Assembly: GCF_014268755.2 (NCBI RefSeq)
Contig: NZ_CP077093.1
Coordinates: forward strand, 1-64,000
Direction: 5' to 3'
DNA from: Pseudomonas vanderleydeniana
Lineage (GTDB): Bacteria; Pseudomonadota; Gammaproteobacteria; Pseudomonadales; Pseudomonadaceae
Length of the DNA: 64,000 nt
In this document: positions 18,163-26,426 of the stretch, piece after piece
How the letters are laid out: the number at the start of each line of letters is the position of its first letter
How positions within the stretch are numbered: position 1 is the first letter of the stretch
Made by a program: the position numbers and the translations under genes
Notes under the pieces: model-generated
Database searches by the model: none
Seen by the model: only the letters and a program-made list of their open reading frames with translations
Told to the model about the DNA's origin: nothing

Positions 18163-19455
18163 ATGAACGCCCCTGCCCGGCATACCGCTTCCTACTACGC
18201 CGCCAGCAGCCGCCCACAGCCCGAGTACCCACGACTGCAGGGCGAGTTGCAGGCCGATGTCTGCGTGGTCGGCGGCGGTTTCTCCGGGCTGAACACCGCC
18301 ATCGAGCTGGCCGAGCGCGGCCTGAGCGTGGTCCTGCTCGAAGCCCGCAAGATCGGCTGGGGCGCCAGCGGGCGCAACGGCGGGCAGCTGATTCGAGGCG
18401 TCGGCCATGGCCTGGAGCAGTTCAGCGACATCATCGGCCAGGACGGTGTGCACCAGTTGAAACTGCTGGGACTGGAAGCGGTGGAAATCGTCCGCCGCCG
18501 CATCGAGCGGTTCCAGATCGACTGCGACCTGACCTGGGGCTACTGCGACCTGGCGAACAAACCCCGCGAGCTGGAGGGCTTCGCCGAGGATGCCGAGGAA
18601 CTGCGGCAGCTGGGCTATCGCCACGAGACCCGCCTGCTGCAGGCCCACGAAATGCACAGCGTGGTCGGCTCCGACCGTTATGTCGGCGGCCTCATCGACA
18701 TGGGCTCGGGGCACCTGCACCCACTGAACCTGGCGCTCGGCGAAGCGGCCGCGGCCGAGCAACTGGGCGTGAAACTGTTCGAACAGTCCGCCGTCACCCG
18801 CATCGACTACGGCGCGCAGGTGCGGGTCCATACGGCCCAGGGCTCGGTACGCGCCAAAACCCTGGTGCTGGCGTGCAACGCCTACATCAACGGACTCAAC
18901 GATGAACTGGGCGGCAAGGTACTGCCCGCCGGCAGCTACATCATCGCCACCGAGCCGCTGAGCGAGGAACAGGCCCGCTCGGTACTGCCGCGCAACATGG
19001 CGGTCTGCGACCAGCGGGTGGCGCTGGACTACTACCGGCTATCGGCCGACCGCCGCCTGCTGTTCGGGGGGGCCTGCCACTACTCCGGCCGCGACCCGCA
19101 GGACATCGCCGCCTACATGCGGCCCAAGATGCTCAAGGTATTCCCGCAGCTGGCCGGGGCGAAGATCGACTACCAGTGGGGCGGGATGATCGGCATCGGC
19201 GCCAACCGCCTGCCGCAGATCGGCCGCCTGAAAGACCAGCCCAACGTCTACTACGCCCAGGCCTACGCCGGCCACGGCCTCAACGCCACCCACCTGGCCG
19301 GCCAGCTGCTGGGCGAAGCCATCAGCGGCCAGCACAGCAACGGCTTCGACCTGTTCGCCCGGGTCCCGCACATCACCTTCCCGGGCGGCCGCTACCTGCG
19401 TTCACCCCTGCTGGCGCTGGGCATGCTCTGGCATCGTCTCAAGGAATTGGGTTAA
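18163..19455 (+). CDS. FAD-dependent oxidoreductase, PauB/PuuB-like glutamylpolyamine oxidase
   Basis: 430-residue DAO-family flavoprotein. It has the N-terminal dinucleotide motif VVGGGFSGLNTAIELAERG, the GWGASGRNGGQ stretch characteristic of PuuB/OrdL-type enzymes and the C-terminal YAGHGLNATHLAG FAD contact. PuuB/PauB enzymes oxidise gamma-glutamylputrescine or related glutamyl polyamines to the aldehyde that PuuC/PauC then oxidises. Position close to lrp matches the pauB4 locus of P. aeruginosa as I recall it. ATG 18163 has CAGGA upstream. Its 3' end overlaps the DUF1127 gene by 4 nt, tail to tail. The exact substrate is inferred. Confidence 0.85.
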   Translation: MNAPARHTASYYAASSRPQPEYPRLQGELQADVCVVGGGFSGLNTAIELAERGLSVVLLEARKIGWGASGRNGGQLIRGVGHGLEQFSDIIGQDGVHQLKLLGLEAVEIVRRRIERFQIDCDLTWGYCDLANKPRELEGFAEDAEELRQLGYRHETRLLQAHEMHSVVGSDRYVGGLIDMGSGHLHPLNLALGEAAAAEQLGVKLFEQSAVTRIDYGAQVRVHTAQGSVRAKTLVLACNAYINGLNDELGGKVLPAGSYIIATEPLSEEQARSVLPRNMAVCDQRVALDYYRLSADRRLLFGGACHYSGRDPQDIAAYMRPKMLKVFPQLAGAKIDYQWGGMIGIGANRLPQIGRLKDQPNVYYAQAYAGHGLNATHLAGQLLGEAISGQHSNGFDLFARVPHITFPGGRYLRSPLLALGMLWHRLKELG

Positions 19456-19697
19456 TCCCTCCAGAAGGGTTTCAACCCTTCGGCCAAGGCCTCGCTGCGC
19501 GTCAGGCCGACATCGCGCAACTCGTCGGGCGTGAGTTCGAGCAGCATCCTGCGGGTACGCAGGCGATGCCAGAACAGGCCCATCCGACCCAGCTCGGGAG
19601 CACGCGGGACCGCGGTGGAAACCGCCCCCGCCCGCTCCTGCTCGGTCAGCAGTTCCTGAGCCCGCAAAACCAGACGCACATCGCTCAAGCCGTTCAT
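19452..19697 (-). CDS. DUF1127 domain small protein
   Basis: 81 residues ending in the DUF1127 signature (RLRTRRMLLELTPDELRDVGLTRSEALAEGLKPFWRD), an arginine-rich motif found in YjiS-like small proteins of alpha- and gamma-proteobacteria. Some members bind RNA or affect phosphate and stress responses, but no function can be assigned here. ATG 19697 has AGGAG with 8-nt spacing; a GTG at 19703 is too close to that site. It is divergent from the MocR regulator at 19879, a likely but unproven controller. Confidence 0.85.
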   Translation of the reverse strand: MNGLSDVRLVLRAQELLTEQERAGAVSTAVPRAPELGRMGLFWHRLRTRRMLLELTPDELRDVGLTRSEALAEGLKPFWRD

Positions 19698-19777
19698 TGC
19701 CACTGCTCCTTCGTTACTCGGTTGCCATGAGCAGCAAGGATCGCCTTTCGCGCAAAACCATTACAGATTCAAACAAC

Positions 19778-19796
19778 CTGTATTATTTCCATACAG
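19778..19796. promoter_or_regulatory. palindrome CTGTAT-N7-ATACAG, candidate MocR operator
   Basis: Perfect 6-bp inverted repeat with a 7-nt spacer in the AT-rich gap between the divergent DUF1127 and MocR genes. Related half sites (TTACAG at 19761-19766, CTGTAC at 19839-19844) lie on either side. MocR/GntR regulators usually bind such repeats next to their own gene; binding here is inferred. Confidence 0.5.
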
Positions 19797-19878
19797 ATAA
19801 CGCGAAATCGCCACTGAATCCTCTATTTTCTGGCAATCTGTACCGGTATCCCGTTCGCCTCCTGATCGAGCAGCCGCC

Positions 19879-21312
19879 ATGAGCCTCTACGTAAACCTTG
19901 CCGAATTGTTGGGAACCCGCATAGAACAAGGCTTCTACCGCCCCGGCGATCGCCTGCCTTCTGTACGGGCATTGAGCGTCGAGCATGGTGTCAGCCTGAG
20001 CACGGTGCAGCAGGCCTATCGGTTGCTGGAGGACAACGGCCTGGCGCTGCCCAAGCCCAAGTCCGGCTATTTCGTGCCGACCAGCCGGGAATTGCCGGCG
20101 CTTCCGGTGGCGGGGCGCCCGGCGCAACGGCCCGTGGAAATCTCCCAGTGGGACCAGGTGCTGGAACTGATTCGAGCGGTACCGCGCAAGGACACCGTAC
20201 AGTTGGGGCGCGGCATCCCCGACATCGGCAGCCCGACCATGAAGCCGCTGCTGCGCAGCCTGGCGCAGATCAGCCGCCGCCAGGACCTGCCAGGCCTGGC
20301 CTACGACAACATCTACGGCAACCTCGGGCTGCGCGAGCAGATCGCCCGGCTGATGCTCGATTCCGGCTGCCACCTCGGCGCCCAGGACCTGGTGGTCACC
20401 ACCGGCTGTCATGAAGCGCTGTCGGCGAGCATCCGCGCCACCTGCGACCATGGCGATATCGTCGCGGTGGACTCGCCCAGCTTCCACGGCGCCATGCAGA
20501 CCCTCAAGGGGCTGGGCATGAAAGCCCTGGAGATTCCTACCGACCCGCTGACCGGCATCAGCCTCGATGCCCTCGAGCTGGCCCTGGAGCAGTGGCCGAT
20601 CAAGGCCATACAGTTGACGCCCAACTGCAACAACCCGCTGGGCTACATCATGCCGGAGTCGCGCAAGCGCGCCCTGCTGCAACTGGCCCAGCGCTTCGAC
20701 GTGGCGATCATCGAGGATGATGTGTATGGCGAACTGTCCTACACCTACCCACGGCCACGGACCATCAAGTCCTTCGACGATGACGGCCGGGTGCTGCTCT
20801 GCAGTTCGTTCTCCAAGACCCTCGCCCCCGGTCTGCGGGTCGGCTGGGTCGCGCCCGGCCGCTACCTGGAGCGCGTGCTGCACATGAAATACATCAGCAC
20901 CGGCGCCAGCGCCCCACAGCCGCAACTGGCGGTCGCCGACTTCCTGCGCAACGGCCATTTCGAACCGCACCTGCGGCGGATGCGCACCCAGTACCAGCGC
21001 AACCGCGACCTGATGCTCGACTGGGTCAGCCGCTACTTCCCCGCCGGCACCCGGGCCAGCCGCCCCCAGGGCAGCTTCATGCTGTGGGTCGAGCTGCCGG
21101 ACGGCTTCGACACCCAGCGACTCAACCGTGCCCTGGTCGACCAGGGCGTCCAGGTCGCGGTGGGCAGCATCTTCTCGGCCTCGGGCAAGTACCGCAATTG
21201 CCTGCGGATGAACTACGCTGCCAAGCCAACGGCGCAGATCGAGGAAGCGGTGCGCAAGGTCGGGGCGACAGCAACCCGCCTGCTCGAAGAAGATTCGTGC
21301 AGCAACGATTGA
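19879..21312 (+). CDS. MocR-type PLP-dependent transcriptional regulator
   Basis: 477 residues: N-terminal GntR winged helix (GDRLPSVRALSVEHGVSLSTVQQAYRLLE) fused to a fold-type I aminotransferase-like domain from about residue 110. That domain has NCNNPLGY, the Asp in IIEDDVYGELSY and the PLP lysine in SSFSKTLAPGLRVGW. The GntR-aminotransferase fusion defines MocR proteins such as GabR, PdxR and TauR; their targets are usually adjacent. Candidate targets are the divergent DUF1127 gene or the downstream PLD-family gene. The effector cannot be read from the sequence. YdcR-like N-terminal spacing makes a GabR function uncertain. Confidence 0.9.
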   Translation: MSLYVNLAELLGTRIEQGFYRPGDRLPSVRALSVEHGVSLSTVQQAYRLLEDNGLALPKPKSGYFVPTSRELPALPVAGRPAQRPVEISQWDQVLELIRAVPRKDTVQLGRGIPDIGSPTMKPLLRSLAQISRRQDLPGLAYDNIYGNLGLREQIARLMLDSGCHLGAQDLVVTTGCHEALSASIRATCDHGDIVAVDSPSFHGAMQTLKGLGMKALEIPTDPLTGISLDALELALEQWPIKAIQLTPNCNNPLGYIMPESRKRALLQLAQRFDVAIIEDDVYGELSYTYPRPRTIKSFDDDGRVLLCSSFSKTLAPGLRVGWVAPGRYLERVLHMKYISTGASAPQPQLAVADFLRNGHFEPHLRRMRTQYQRNRDLMLDWVSRYFPAGTRASRPQGSFMLWVELPDGFDTQRLNRALVDQGVQVAVGSIFSASGKYRNCLRMNYAAKPTAQIEEAVRKVGATATRLLEEDSCSND

Positions 21313-21376
21313 CCTTTATCGGCCGGACAGCGTCCATATCCCGACACTGACCAGACTCGACTTGGGGCGACCGCGC

Positions 21377-22930
21377 TTGAAACCCTGTTTGCTGTTGCTT
21401 GCCCTGCTGCTGGGCGGATGCGCCTCACTGGACACTCCCCGGGTTCCCAGCCAGGCCCTGCCCGCCGCGAACTCGGCCTTCGGTCGCGACCTCCAGGCCC
21501 AGGCCGCGGCCTACCAGGGCCGCTCGGGCTTTCGCCTGTTGCCCAACGGTGGCGAAGCGTTCCGGGCCCGCGCCGAGTTGATCCGCAATGCCCGGACCAG
21601 CCTCGACCTGCAGTACTACATCGTCCATGACGGCCTGAGCACCCGGCTGCTGGTGGACGAACTGCTCAAGGCCGCCGACCGCGGCGTGCGGGTGCGCATC
21701 CTGCTGGACGACACCACCAGCGACGGCCTCGACGACATCATCGCCACCCTGGCCGCCCACCCGCATATCCAGATCCGCCTGTTCAACCCGCTGGACCTGG
21801 GCCGCAGCACCCTCGCCACGCGCACCCTCGGCCGCCTGTTCAACCTGAACCTGCAGCACCGGCGCATGCACAACAAGCTGTGGCTGGCCGACAACAGCGC
21901 AGCCATCGTCGGCGGACGTAACCTCGGCGACGAGTACTTCGGCGCCCAGCAGGACCTGAACTTCACCGACATCGACATGCTCAGCGTCGGGCCGGTGGCC
22001 GAACAACTCGGCCACAGTTTCGACCAGTACTGGAACAGTGCCCTGAGCAAGCCGATCGGCGAGTTCCTTTCGCGCCAGCCGACCGCCAGCGACCTGGCCG
22101 AGACCCGCGAACGCCTGGTGCGCTCGCTCATCGCCTGGCGCCAGCGCAATGCCGCGCTGTACCAGCGCCTGGCCGACTACCAGTACCACCCCAGGATGGA
22201 CACCTGGCGCCGTGAACTGATCTGGGCCTGGAACCAGGCGCTGTGGGATTCGCCGAGCAAGGTGCTGGCCCAGGACGAACCCGATCCGCGCCTGCTGCTG
22301 ACCACCCAGCTGTCACCGGTGCTGACCAGCGTCCACAGCGAACTGATGATGATTTCCGCGTACTTCGTCCCCGGCCAGCCCGGGCTGGTGTACCTGACCG
22401 GACGGGCCGATGCCGGGGTTTCGGTCAGCCTGCTGACCAACTCGCTGGAAGCCACCGACGTGCCGGCCGTGCATGGCGGCTACGCACCCTATCGCAAGGC
22501 GTTGCTGGAGCACGGGGTGAAACTGTATGAACTGCGGCGCCAGCCCGGCGACCGGAGCGGCAGCGGGCCGCACCTGTTCCACAGCGGCTCGTCCAAGGGT
22601 TCGGACTCCAGCCTGCACAGCAAGGCGATGATCTTCGACCGGCAGAAGGCCTTTATCGGCTCGTTCAATTTCGACCCGCGCTCGGTGCTGTGGAACACCG
22701 AAGTCGGGGTACTGGTGGACAGCCCGGAGCTGGCCGAGCACGTGCGCACCCTGGCCCTGCAGGGCATGGCCCCGGCGCTGAGCTACGAGCCGCGCCTGGA
22801 GGCCGGCGAACTGGTGTGGGTCACCGAAGACAACGGCCAGATCCATGTCCTGCACCGCGAGCCCGGCAGCTGGTGGCGCCGGATCAATGCCTGGCTGACC
22901 AAGCGTGTCGGGCTGGAGCGCATGCTCTAG
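21377..22930 (+). CDS. phospholipase D family lipoprotein (cardiolipin synthase-like)
   Basis: 517-residue member of the PLD superfamily with two HKD motifs, HNKLWLADNSAAIVGGRN in the first half and HSKAMIFDRQKAFIGSFN in the second, each followed by Gly/Ser and Asn as required for catalysis. It opens with a lipoprotein signal (LLLALLLGGC), so the enzyme is probably membrane-anchored outside the cytoplasm. The closest named relative by layout is ClsC/YmdC, which makes cardiolipin from PG and PE. No YmdB-like partner is present. Start: TTG 21377, with GGGGCG upstream, or TTG 21362; there is no ATG. The gene ends in CTAG, shared with the opposite gene. Confidence 0.85.
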   Translation: MKPCLLLLALLLGGCASLDTPRVPSQALPAANSAFGRDLQAQAAAYQGRSGFRLLPNGGEAFRARAELIRNARTSLDLQYYIVHDGLSTRLLVDELLKAADRGVRVRILLDDTTSDGLDDIIATLAAHPHIQIRLFNPLDLGRSTLATRTLGRLFNLNLQHRRMHNKLWLADNSAAIVGGRNLGDEYFGAQQDLNFTDIDMLSVGPVAEQLGHSFDQYWNSALSKPIGEFLSRQPTASDLAETRERLVRSLIAWRQRNAALYQRLADYQYHPRMDTWRRELIWAWNQALWDSPSKVLAQDEPDPRLLLTTQLSPVLTSVHSELMMISAYFVPGQPGLVYLTGRADAGVSVSLLTNSLEATDVPAVHGGYAPYRKALLEHGVKLYELRRQPGDRSGSGPHLFHSGSSKGSDSSLHSKAMIFDRQKAFIGSFNFDPRSVLWNTEVGVLVDSPELAEHVRTLALQGMAPALSYEPRLEAGELVWVTEDNGQIHVLHREPGSWWRRINAWLTKRVGLERML

Positions 22931-24075
22931 GCCGCCACCGGGTCCGCCCGGCCGAACGCCCCCTGGCGGAACACCAGGATCACCAGGCCCAGGGCCCCCA
23001 CCGCCATGAACAGCGGCAGGGCATGCCCACTGACCCACTGGCTGCCGGCCCCCGCCGCCAAAGGCCCGATCAGGCAACCGATGCCCCACAGCTGGGCCAC
23101 GTGAGCATTGGCGCGAACCAGCGCATCATCGCGATAACGCTCGCCGATGAGAATCAGCGACAGCGTGAACAAGCCGCCCGCACTCGCGCCGAACAGCACC
23201 CACAGCGGCCAGATCAGCAGGGTGTCGATCAACAGCGGCACCGCCAGGCTCGACAGCATCAGCGCCACCGCACAGCCGATGAACATCGCCCGCCGCGATA
23301 TGCGGTCGGCCAACGCACCGATCGGCAGTTGCAGCAACGCGTCGCCGACCACCACGGTGCTGACCATCGCCAGGGCGATGTCCGCCGTGAAGCCCTGGCG
23401 CAGGCAGTACACCGGCAGCAGGGTGAGGATCATTGCCTCGAACGCGGCGAACAGCGAGATGGCCCAGGCGATCGCCGGCAGGTTGCGACAGAAGCCCAGC
23501 AGGTCCATCAGCGTCACCCGCCCGGACTCCGCACTCGGCGCCCCGCTACGCCCCAACAGGAGGAACGGCGAGGTCACCAGCAACGCTACGCCGACCCAGA
23601 AGCCATAGTCATGCTCGGTCCCCACCGCCGCCAACAGCAGCGGCCCGGCCAGTTGGCTCAACGCGTAGCTGCTGCCGTAGAGCGCCACCAGGCGACCACG
23701 CCATTGCTCGACCACCAGTTGGTTGATCCAACTTTCACCGAGGATGAACACGATGGTCAGGATCACCCCGATCATCAGGCGCAGCACCAGCCACACCGGG
23801 TAGCTCGGCAGCAGCGCCAGCAAACCGATGGAAAAGGCCCCGGCCCACAGGCACGAGGCCATCAGCCGGGCCGTACCCACACGCGCCGCCAGCCGGCTGG
23901 ACAGGCTGGCACCCACCAGCACACCGATGGCCGGCATCGCCGCCATGACACCGATGGCGAACGAGCCATAACCCCAGCTTTCCAGGCGCAGCGATACCAG
24001 CGGCATGCTCACCCCCAGTGCCAGGCCGACACTGAGGACCGAAGCCAGGACGGCGAAATAGGTCGCCCAACGCAT
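22927..24075 (-). CDS. MFS transporter
   Basis: 382-residue major facilitator with about 12 hydrophobic segments. It has typical intracellular loop motifs after TM2 (SLSSRLAARVGTARL) and in the second half (GALADRISRRAMF). It resembles the YcaD-type group of small MFS carriers; substrate unknown. ATG 24075 has CAGGAG 7 nt upstream and is followed at once by a membrane segment; the 76-codon extension to 24303 is the REP-containing intergenic region. The stop codon shares the palindromic CTAG 22927-22930 with the stop of the convergent PLD-family gene. Confidence 0.87.
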   Translation of the reverse strand: MRWATYFAVLASVLSVGLALGVSMPLVSLRLESWGYGSFAIGVMAAMPAIGVLVGASLSSRLAARVGTARLMASCLWAGAFSIGLLALLPSYPVWLVLRLMIGVILTIVFILGESWINQLVVEQWRGRLVALYGSSYALSQLAGPLLLAAVGTEHDYGFWVGVALLVTSPFLLLGRSGAPSAESGRVTLMDLLGFCRNLPAIAWAISLFAAFEAMILTLLPVYCLRQGFTADIALAMVSTVVVGDALLQLPIGALADRISRRAMFIGCAVALMLSSLAVPLLIDTLLIWPLWVLFGASAGGLFTLSLILIGERYRDDALVRANAHVAQLWGIGCLIGPLAAGAGSQWVSGHALPLFMAVGALGLVILVFRQGAFGRADPVAA

Positions 24076-24181
24076 TTCCACGCTCCTGTGGATAATTCTG
24101 CTAGAGACAACACAACCGGACCTCCTTGCGAAGAGTCCGGCTGTGTCTTCCGATAGACCGATGCCCAGTGTGGCAACGGCT

Positions 24182-24317
24182 TGTGGTGGCGAGCGGGCTT
24201 GCCCGCGCTCGACTGCGAAGCCGTCGCACAACAGGTCAGCGCGATCTGCCTCGCACACCGTGAACACTCGTTTTAGGGCCGCTATGCGGCCCGGCGCGGG
24301 CAAGCCCGCTCGCCACA
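24182..24317. repeat. REP-type inverted repeat, long loop
   Basis: Left arm TGTGGTGGCGAGCGGGCTTG onward (24182-24208) pairs with GCGCGGGCAAGCCCGCTCGC (24294-24317 region). The ~85-nt interior contains a smaller GGCCGCTATGCGGCC hairpin. It fills most of the 256-nt gap between the MFS gene start and the aldehyde dehydrogenase stop and so lies at the 3' end of the dehydrogenase transcript. Confidence 0.85.
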
Positions 24318-24331
24318 GGGCCGCTTGCGAC

Positions 24332-25825
24332 TTACAGCTTGATCCAGGTCGCCTTCAGCTCGGTGTACTTGTCGAACGCGTGCAGCGACTTGTCACGGCC
24401 GTTGCCCGACTGCTTGAAGCCACCGAACGGCGCAGTCATGTCGCCGCCGTCGTACTGGTTGACCCACACGCTGCCGGCCCGCAGGGCCTTGGCGGTCAGG
24501 TGCGCCTTGGAGATATTCGAGGTCCAGACCGCGGCGGCCAGGCCATACGGCGTATCGTTGGCGATCTGGATGGCCTGCTCGACGGTGTCGAAGGTAAGCA
24601 CCGAGAGCACCGGACCGAAGATCTCTTCCTGGGCAATCTTCATCGCGTTGGTCACACCGTCGAAAATCGTCGGCTCGACATAGGTCCCACCGGTTTCCTG
24701 CAGGGTACGCTTGCCGCCGATCACCAGCTTGGCACCATCGGCATGCCCGGCGTCGATGTAGGACAGCACGGTGTTCATCTGCTGGGTATCCACCAAGGCC
24801 CCGACGTTGGTCTCCGGATCCAGCGGGTTGCCCGGTTTCCAGCCCTTGAGGGCCTCGACCACCAGCGGCAGGAAGGTGTCCTTGATCGAGCGCTCGACCA
24901 GCAGGCGCGAACCGGCGGTGCACACTTCGCCCTGGTTGAAGGCGATCGCGCTGGCGGCAGCCTCGGCGGCGGCCTGCAGGTCCGGCGCGTCGGCAAAGAC
25001 GATGTTCGGGCTCTTGCCGCCGGCCTCGAGCCAGACGCGCTTCATGTTCGACTCGCCGGAATAGACCAGCAGTTGCTTGGCGATCTTGGTCGAACCGGTG
25101 AACACCAGGGTGTCGACATCCATGTGCAGGGCCAGGGCCTTGCCAACGGTGTGGCCGTAGCCAGGCAGCACGTTCAGCACGCCGGCCGGGATGCCGGCCT
25201 CGACGGCGAGGGCGGCGATGCGGATGGCGGTCAGCGGGGATTTTTCCGAAGGTTTGAGGATCACCGAGTTACCGGTGGCCAGGGCCGGGCCGAGTTTCCA
25301 GCAGGCCATCAGCAGCGGGAAGTTCCACGGCACGATAGCCCCGACCACGCCAACCGGCTCGCGGGTCACCAGGCCCAGTTGGTCATGGGGGGTTGCGGCG
25401 ACTTCATCGTAGAGCTTGTCGATGGCCTCGCCGCTCCAGCTCAGCGCCTGGGCTGCGCCCGGCACGTCGATGAACAGCGAGTCGGTGATCGGCTTGCCCA
25501 TGTCGAGGGTTTCGAGCAGGGCCAGCTCCTCGGCATTGGTTTTCAGCAGCGCGGCAAAGCGGATCATCGTCGCCTTGCGCTTGGCCGGGGCCAGGCGCGA
25601 CCAGATACCGGAGTCGAAGGTGGCACGGGCATTTTCCACCGCGCGCTGGGCGTCGGCGCTATCGCAGCTGGCAACCTGGGCCAGCAGCCGGCCATCGACC
25701 GGGCTGATGCATTCGAAAGTCTGGTTCGAAACGGCGGCGGTGTATTCGCCGTTGATATAGGCGCGGCCTTCAATCTTCAGCTCACGGGCGCGTTGTTCCC
25801 AGTCAGCACGAGTCAGGGTGGTCAT
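24332..25825 (-). CDS. NAD(P)-dependent aldehyde dehydrogenase, PauC/KauB/PuuC-like
   Basis: 497-residue class I aldehyde dehydrogenase with the catalytic pair E267 (WLEAGGKSP) and C302 (NQGEVCTAG), PWNFPLLMACWKLGPAL, and FTGSTKIAK for NAD binding. Members with this N-terminus oxidise gamma-glutamyl-aminobutyraldehyde, 4-guanidinobutyraldehyde or related amino-aldehydes in polyamine and arginine catabolism (KauB/PauC in P. aeruginosa). ATG 25825 has GAGGAGGA upstream. The divergent 238-nt control region holds palindromes resembling PuuR-family sites. Together with the PauB-like gene at 18163 and pauR at 13376 this supports a polyamine role; the exact substrate is inferred. Confidence 0.9.
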   Translation of the reverse strand: MTTLTRADWEQRARELKIEGRAYINGEYTAAVSNQTFECISPVDGRLLAQVASCDSADAQRAVENARATFDSGIWSRLAPAKRKATMIRFAALLKTNAEELALLETLDMGKPITDSLFIDVPGAAQALSWSGEAIDKLYDEVAATPHDQLGLVTREPVGVVGAIVPWNFPLLMACWKLGPALATGNSVILKPSEKSPLTAIRIAALAVEAGIPAGVLNVLPGYGHTVGKALALHMDVDTLVFTGSTKIAKQLLVYSGESNMKRVWLEAGGKSPNIVFADAPDLQAAAEAAASAIAFNQGEVCTAGSRLLVERSIKDTFLPLVVEALKGWKPGNPLDPETNVGALVDTQQMNTVLSYIDAGHADGAKLVIGGKRTLQETGGTYVEPTIFDGVTNAMKIAQEEIFGPVLSVLTFDTVEQAIQIANDTPYGLAAAVWTSNISKAHLTAKALRAGSVWVNQYDGGDMTAPFGGFKQSGNGRDKSLHAFDKYTELKATWIKL

Positions 25826-25955
25826 GCGAGTGTCCTCCTCTTATTGAAATAGAAGCGCCACGCGCTCTCGCGCCAGCACCGTCGAGAATCCTGTTCGATA
25901 GCCCGTTTTTCGGGCCCACGACACCCACCACCCTAAACCAGCGGCCCCTGAACTT

Positions 25956-26013
25956 TCAATATATTTGACAGCAGCTGGCCAAACGCCGTTGCCATGTTCA
26001 TTTTAATAAACAT
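25956..26013. promoter_or_regulatory. candidate PauR operators between aldehyde dehydrogenase and cupin genes
   Basis: TCAATATATTTGA at 25956-25968 (arms TCAA/TTGA) and a 20-bp near-perfect palindrome ATGTTCATTTTAATAAACAT at 25994-26013. Read on the minus strand, the second ends AAAATGAACA and agrees at 11 of 15 positions with the E. coli PuuR site AAAATATAATGAACA as I remember it. The region is AT-rich and lies between two divergent starts. Binding is inferred. Confidence 0.55.
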
Positions 26014-26063
26014 AGACTCGGAGCTTTCGAGCATCCGCCCTGCCACTGCCGAGGAACAGCAGC

Positions 26064-26426
26064 ATGAACATCCAGGACATCGTCGACTTCAGTGAAGCCA
26101 ACACCGCGCCCGAGCGCTTCCGCCCGGCACCGGAGAAGATCCTCAAGGGCGATCCGGAGCAGACGGTCTTCAACCACTACGACAGCCCCTGCGGGCAGAT
26201 GAATGCCGGCGTCTGGGAAGGCGCGGTCGGCCAGTGGACCGTGAACTACACCGAGCATGAATACTGCGAGATCGTCCAGGGTGTCTCGGTATTGCGCGAC
26301 AACGACGGCAACGCCAAGACCTTGCGCACCGGCGACCGCTTCGTGATCCCGGCCGGTTTCAAGGGCACCTGGGAGGTGCTGGAGCACTGCCGCAAGATCT
26401 ACGTGGTGTTCGAACAGAAGGCCTGA
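26064..26426 (+). CDS. cupin domain protein (Cupin_3/DUF861 type)
   Basis: 120-residue single-domain cupin resembling (S)-ureidoglycine aminohydrolase-type cupins: GVWEGAVGQWTVNYTEHEYCEIVQGVSVL is the first cupin motif and GDRFVIPAGFKGTWEVLE the second. No signal peptide. Often found near polyamine or amino-acid catabolic genes; enzymatic role unknown. It is divergent from the PauC-like gene and shares the palindromic control region, so co-regulation by PauR is plausible. The 3' end abuts the convergent metallopeptidase-like gene, with no spacer (stop ends at 26426, next gene ends at 26427). Confidence 0.85.
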   Translation: MNIQDIVDFSEANTAPERFRPAPEKILKGDPEQTVFNHYDSPCGQMNAGVWEGAVGQWTVNYTEHEYCEIVQGVSVLRDNDGNAKTLRTGDRFVIPAGFKGTWEVLEHCRKIYVVFEQKA

